A DNA stretch of 10,876 bases from Larix sibirica (taxonomy: Eukaryota; Streptophyta; Pinopsida; Pinales; Pinaceae), in assembly GCA_004151065.3 (NCBI GenBank), contig NWUY0300059560.1, positions 35,021 to 45,896 on the forward strand, written 5' to 3'. A program made the position numbers and the translations under genes. Shown here piece by piece: positions 8,317 through 10,876 of the stretch. The notes under the pieces were generated by a model, which was given only the letters and a program-made list of their open reading frames with translations, was not told the origin of the DNA and ran no database searches. Each line of letters begins with the position of its first letter. The first letter of the stretch is position 1.

Positions 8317-8330
8317 GGAGGTTTTAGTGG
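8317..8330 (+). repeat. Subterminal GGAGGTTTTAGTGG motif
   Basis: GGAGGTTTTAGTGG lies about 100 bases inside the element B end; a related TTTAGTGGAGGTTATAG lies right behind the TIR (8232-8248). Element A carries the counterpart on the other strand at 1121-1140 (CACTAAAAACCTCTGC). Conservation between the two ends suggests a cis-acting transposition signal. Confidence 0.5.
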
Positions 8331-9200
8331 AAGTTTTAATTTCAGTGCATTTGTCACTTCATCGCACCAGTATGTTCCAATCACACATGCACTGGTATGT
8401 TTCCTAGTATTCGCACCGCGACCAGAAAACATCTTTGTCAAAATAAAATAATTTCCAAATAAAAAAGTAAAAAACTAAACTCGGTGTGTTCATTAACGTT
8501 AACTGCCCCAATGCGTCATTTCAAACCTAACGCACCGACAATTATTTTATGAAACATAATAATCTATTTCTTCTAAAGTATCTCAAAAGTCTATAAACGG
8601 TGCATCCGTTGGTAAACAACCTAGTGCGTTTAGAAGACACTAATGCACCTTCCATTCCATTTATTAAAAATGAAAAAAATATAATTTTACTAGCGACCAA
8701 ATTTTTAAAAACTAAAACTGGTGCACTAAGGGACACTAGACACCCCTGTGCGGGTATGTAAACCAAACACACCGAAAAGTATTTTGTTAAAAAAAAGGTT
8801 ATTTTATTTTAATACCAACTCATTCCGGTGCTCGCGACTGTGGAACGCACCGGTGCAGGGTTTAATAATAAAAAAGTAACCGCGGTTGAAAACTCATTTT
8901 TACCCTCTTCAATGCGTCTGAGCCTCTGTGCACTAGTGCTGCACTTCACCACCCTAAACGTCCTGACATCCGTGGTCCACATGGACGCATCCTTCTTTCC
9001 TATTGGTTGTTGCATTTGGTTTGAATTTTGATAAATAATGCGCAAAAATTCAATTTTCCCATACATCGCCGATATGCCTCCCCGACGGGCCGTTTAGCAG
9101 GTAAAATGTTTCTTACTTCACAATTTAATTTTTTAGTGGATTATTTTTTAAAAATCATGATGAAATTGTCATGTTTTAAAAAAAAATTAAAAAAATTGCA

Positions 9201-9303
9201 CAGTGCGTTTGAGTCGTTCGGCTCGCACCACGAAACGGTTCACCCTGTAAAACTTTACAGGGCGCATCGCTCGCGGTGTGAGCCGAACTTATTAAACACA
9301 CCG
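9201..9303. repeat. Large nested inverted repeat H1 in the element B array
   Basis: The 29 bases at 9201-9229 match the reverse complement of 9275-9303 at 22 positions. The core GTTCGGCTCGCACC (9216-9229) faces GGTGTGAGCCGAAC (9275-9288) with one mismatch. The loop holds a second, perfect hairpin: CCCTGTAAA (9243-9251), AC, TTTACAGGG (9254-9262). Both arms are bounded by GTGC/GCACC words of the array. As DNA it could extrude as a cruciform; as RNA it would make a strong stem-loop. Confidence 0.8.
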
Positions 9304-9439
9304 CTTAACACGATAAAATATTTAAAAAATTAAATGCTTACCAGTGTGTTACACATTTACAAGCATCGGCATTCAAGTGCCCTTAAATGCAATACATGCA
9401 CCGGTAATCATACAATTTAAAAAATAATAATCATTTATA

Positions 9440-9502
9440 CAGTGTGCTTGCTCCACATATGAGCACCGGTTTTTGGTGCAATGATGTGGAGTAAGCGCAC
9501 CG
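9440..9502. repeat. Inverted repeat H2 in the element B array
   Basis: The 28-base arms 9440-9467 and 9475-9502 are complementary at 21 positions, with a 7-base loop. The core CTCCACAT (9451-9458) pairs perfectly with ATGTGGAG (9484-9491). Confidence 0.75.
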
Positions 9503-9637
9503 TTGACACGCTTCATAAACATTAAATTTTCAGAAACAATGGTGCGTTTAGTACACTAAAGGGCACCGTAACGCCGATGCTTGTTAGTGTCTAACGCACC
9601 GGTATTCGCACATTTAAAAAAATAATAATCATTTAGG

Positions 9638-9700
9638 CGGTGCACTTATGTCACTCTAGTGCACCGTTTGTCGATGCAATGATGTGCATTAGGTGCACCA
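9638..9700. repeat. Inverted repeat H3 in the element B array
   Basis: The 28-base arms 9638-9665 and 9673-9700 are complementary at 18 positions with a 7-base loop. The outer GGTGCAC (9639-9645) and GTGCACC (9693-9699) pair perfectly, but the centre is poorer than in the sister hairpins, so this copy looks decayed. Confidence 0.6.
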
Positions 9701-9864
9701 GTCACACGTTTTCATAAAAACTAAAATTTCATAAACATCGTTGCTTTATAAAAACATTGAAATGCTTACCGGTGCGTTATAAATTAACGAGCATTGACTT
9801 TCTGGTGCCCTTAACTTTAGTAAATGCAACAATATTCATATATTAAAAATAATAATAATTTATA

Positions 9865-9926
9865 CGGTACACTCATGTCACGTCAGGGCACCAGGTTTGG
9901 TGCAATTACGTGACATAGGTGCACCA
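9865..9926. repeat. Inverted repeat H4 in the element B array
   Basis: The 28-base arms 9865-9892 and 9899-9926 are complementary at 21 positions with a 6-base loop. ATGTCACGT (9875-9883) pairs perfectly with ACGTGACAT (9908-9916). Confidence 0.75.
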
Positions 9927-9998
9927 TTGACACGTTTTCATAAAGCATTAAAATTTCAGAAACACCAGTTCTTTCAGATTCCGCAAACACATAGCTAA

Positions 9999-10061
9999 CG
10001 GTGCTCCTATGGCACGTCGACACACCAGATTACGGTGCGCCGACGAGCCATAGGCGCATCG
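9999..10061. repeat. Inverted repeat H5 in the element B array
   Basis: The 28-base arms 9999-10026 and 10034-10061 are complementary at 23 positions with a 7-base loop, the best match among the short-loop hairpins. CCTATGGC (10006-10013) pairs perfectly with GCCATAGG (10047-10054). Weaker, similar structures follow near 10110-10150 and 10180-10230. Confidence 0.75.
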
Positions 10062-10403
10062 TCATTAGATTTCAATTAAATTAGTTTTTTTAAAGGTGGA
10101 ACATTTCAATCACTGGTGCACTAATGAGATTTAGGCACACCGCCGAAATCAATTTTAAATTCTTTGAAATATAACCAGTGGTGCGGTAGACATATTTTAA
10201 CGCACCATGGTTCGGTGTTGTTTGTATATTAGTGCATCGCCCTCGTTGCTTTCATGATTTTCTTGGCGCACCGGTTTGCTTTTTTTGGAAATTTTTTAAT
10301 ATTTGATTTTAGTAGATATAATTCATATATAATTCTTTTATATGTATGCTTATGAGACTGATTAATAATATATGTGAAACAAAGATGTGATCGTCATGAG
10401 GCT

Positions 10404-10876
10404 ATGCAACAATGCGAGGCTCATGTAGATCGGTATAACTTTCGCAGTGAGTGGGAGGCCAGGGAGAGGGAGAGAGATTTATACCCTCATCCCATTACAC
10501 CTCAGACCAGACACCTCTTGAGAGTTGTTGGCCTCCTCAAGTTCAATGAGGAGATGACATCACTCAAGGGGAACAATACGTTCCTGACCCAGTTGATCGC
10601 ATGTTGGGATCATCATAGGAAGGCCTTTCGAGTTAGTCCCTATGAGTGGTTCCAACCCACTGAAGAGGACATATACTTTATCACCTGGATCTCTAGGAGA
10701 GGTGAGGACCTTCCTCAGTTCCCTGAGGTTCTAGCTGGAGCTCTAGCAACTACTCAACTAGTATATGTTCAGAGATATGTTGATCCCAACATCCTTGAGC
10801 CTTCTCAGTTTCAGGTCAGCGATGGGAATATTTCTATTGTTGCTTTTGGTAGAGAGGATGTAAGGTGCCTCTCTTT
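10404..10876 (+). CDS. Plant mobile domain (PMD)-like protein, N-terminal part, runs off the window
   Basis: A frame is open from 10362 (after TGA 10359-10361) to the window edge. The first ATG is 10404, giving at least 157 residues. The stretch before the ATG is also charged and protein-like, so the true start or exon boundary may lie upstream; the only nearby acceptor (AG at 10383-10384) lacks a pyrimidine tract. Residues 14-25 are rich in Glu and Arg and look helical. W68, F75, E81, then T86-E87-E88-D89-I90 and R98-R99-G100-E101 follow the W..F..E..T.EDv..l.g.s.rGe pattern I associate with PMD (aminotransferase-like) proteins. Base composition is clearly richer in GC than the surroundings, as expected for coding DNA. 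PMD proteins occur both as host genes and inside transposons; their biochemical role is poorly known, with some acting in silencing. Position 2.2 kb inside a CACTA end suggests element cargo or a captured gene. The family call is moderate; the coding call is stronger. Confidence 0.5.
   Translation, partial: MQQCEAHVDRYNFRSEWEARERERDLYPHPITPQTRHLLRVVGLLKFNEEMTSLKGNNTFLTQLIACWDHHRKAFRVSPYEWFQPTEEDIYFITWISRRGEDLPQFPEVLAGALATTQLVYVQRYVDPNILEPSQFQVSDGNISIVAFGREDVRCLS

Larger units (their letters stand above)
9423..9865. repeat. Tandem higher-order units of about 200-230 bp in the element B array
   Basis: The marker AATAATAATCATTTA occurs at 9423 and 9621, and a close variant at about 9851 (spacings 198 and about 230). 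Each is followed within a few bases by an inverted repeat. Other words recur in the same order: AATGCTTACC (about 9333 and 9762), CATTGACACG or GTTGACACG, and TTCATAAA. The hairpins H2-H4 are thus embedded in a tandemly amplified unit. Confidence 0.6.
8340..10290. repeat. Long subterminal array of GCACCGGTGC-type words (element B)
   Basis: Words of the form GGTGC, GCACC and fuller GCACCGGTGC occur from about 8345 to about 10270, often every 20-60 bases. Examples: GCACCAGTATG 8365, CCGGTGC 8825-8831 facing GCACCGG 8847-8853, GGTGCAT 8599-8605 facing ATGCACC 8643-8649, ACCGGTGCG near 9768, and GCACCGG near 10267. The array is about 2 kb, long compared with the few hundred bases usual for CACTA subterminal regions. 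Short open frames in it (8542-8772 minus, 8809-9066 minus, 8828-9031 plus, 9028-9333 plus) overlap each other on both strands and are explained by the GC-richer repeats. Confidence 0.7.
8213..10876 (+). mobile_element. CACTA (En/Spm) DNA transposon, one terminus, long subterminal array and first coding region (element B, partial)
   Basis: The element begins CACTACAAGGAAAAGGCGC at 8213, matching the CACTACAAGAAAA consensus of plant CACTA elements. The preceding TTA (8210-8212) would be half of the 3-bp target duplication. About 120 bases inside is GGAGGTTTTAGTGG (8317-8330), shared with element A. A long subterminal region (about 8340-10290) carries many GCACCGGTGC-type words and at least five large inverted repeats, after which an open coding frame begins. 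The element continues past the window, so its length and its Tnp2-type transposase cannot be seen. Confidence 0.75.

Noticed and set aside
8542-8772. Minus-strand open frame of 76 codons
   Set aside because: It lies entirely in the subterminal array, and its codons are made of the array words.
8809-9066. Overlapping open frames on both strands (8809-9066 minus and 8828-9031 plus)
   Set aside because: Mutually antisense frames in repeat DNA with no recognisable motif and no support for either.
9028-9333. Open frame of 101 codons on the plus strand
   Set aside because: It crosses the large inverted repeat H1 and a poly-A region, has no domain, and overlaps similar open frames on the other strand; it is a by-product of the GC-richer repeats.

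Overview
This is a stretch of repeat-rich nuclear DNA from a land plant. It is strongly AT-rich, has almost no intact coding sequence, and its recognisable parts are plant-type transposable elements: two CACTA (En/Spm) transposon ends, one LTR of a retrotransposon with an initiator-Met-like primer binding site, and a tRNA-derived SINE with pol III A and B boxes. The content suits a seed plant with a large genome. A gymnosperm is a guess the sequence alone cannot prove.

Layout. Positions 1-1168 are the end of one CACTA element (element A) that runs in from the left. It holds at least a dozen copies of the degenerate palindrome GCACCGGTGC and closes with CCTTATAGTG. Positions 1169-8212, about 7 kb, separate the two CACTA ends and hold small repeats and older insertions: a 23-bp tandem duplication (2899), a 194-bp tandem duplication (3220-3600), a tRNA-derived SINE lying between 45-bp inverted repeats (4062-4410), a possible decayed gene read in three successive frames (4754-5279), and a 755-bp LTR on the minus strand with its PBS (5955-6723). 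Positions 8213-10876 are the other end of a second CACTA element (element B). It starts CACTACAAGGAAAA, continues through about 2 kb of the same kind of palindromic repeat, and then enters an open reading frame at about 10404 that runs off the window. The encoded protein resembles plant mobile domain (PMD-like) proteins.

How the parts relate. Both CACTA ends share the terminal sequence, a GGAGGTTTTAGTG-like motif just inside it and the GCACCGGTGC subterminal word, so they look like related families. They face outward from the 7-kb spacer and have different 3-bp flanks, so they read as two separate insertions.

The most unusual signal is in element B. At least five large inverted repeats (9201-10061) have arms of 28-29 bases. 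Within a hairpin the two arms match at 18 to 23 positions, while the central parts of the arms differ between most hairpins. This pattern of paired change is not explained by a simple tandem repeat. All matches were counted by eye; no alignment or database search was run.
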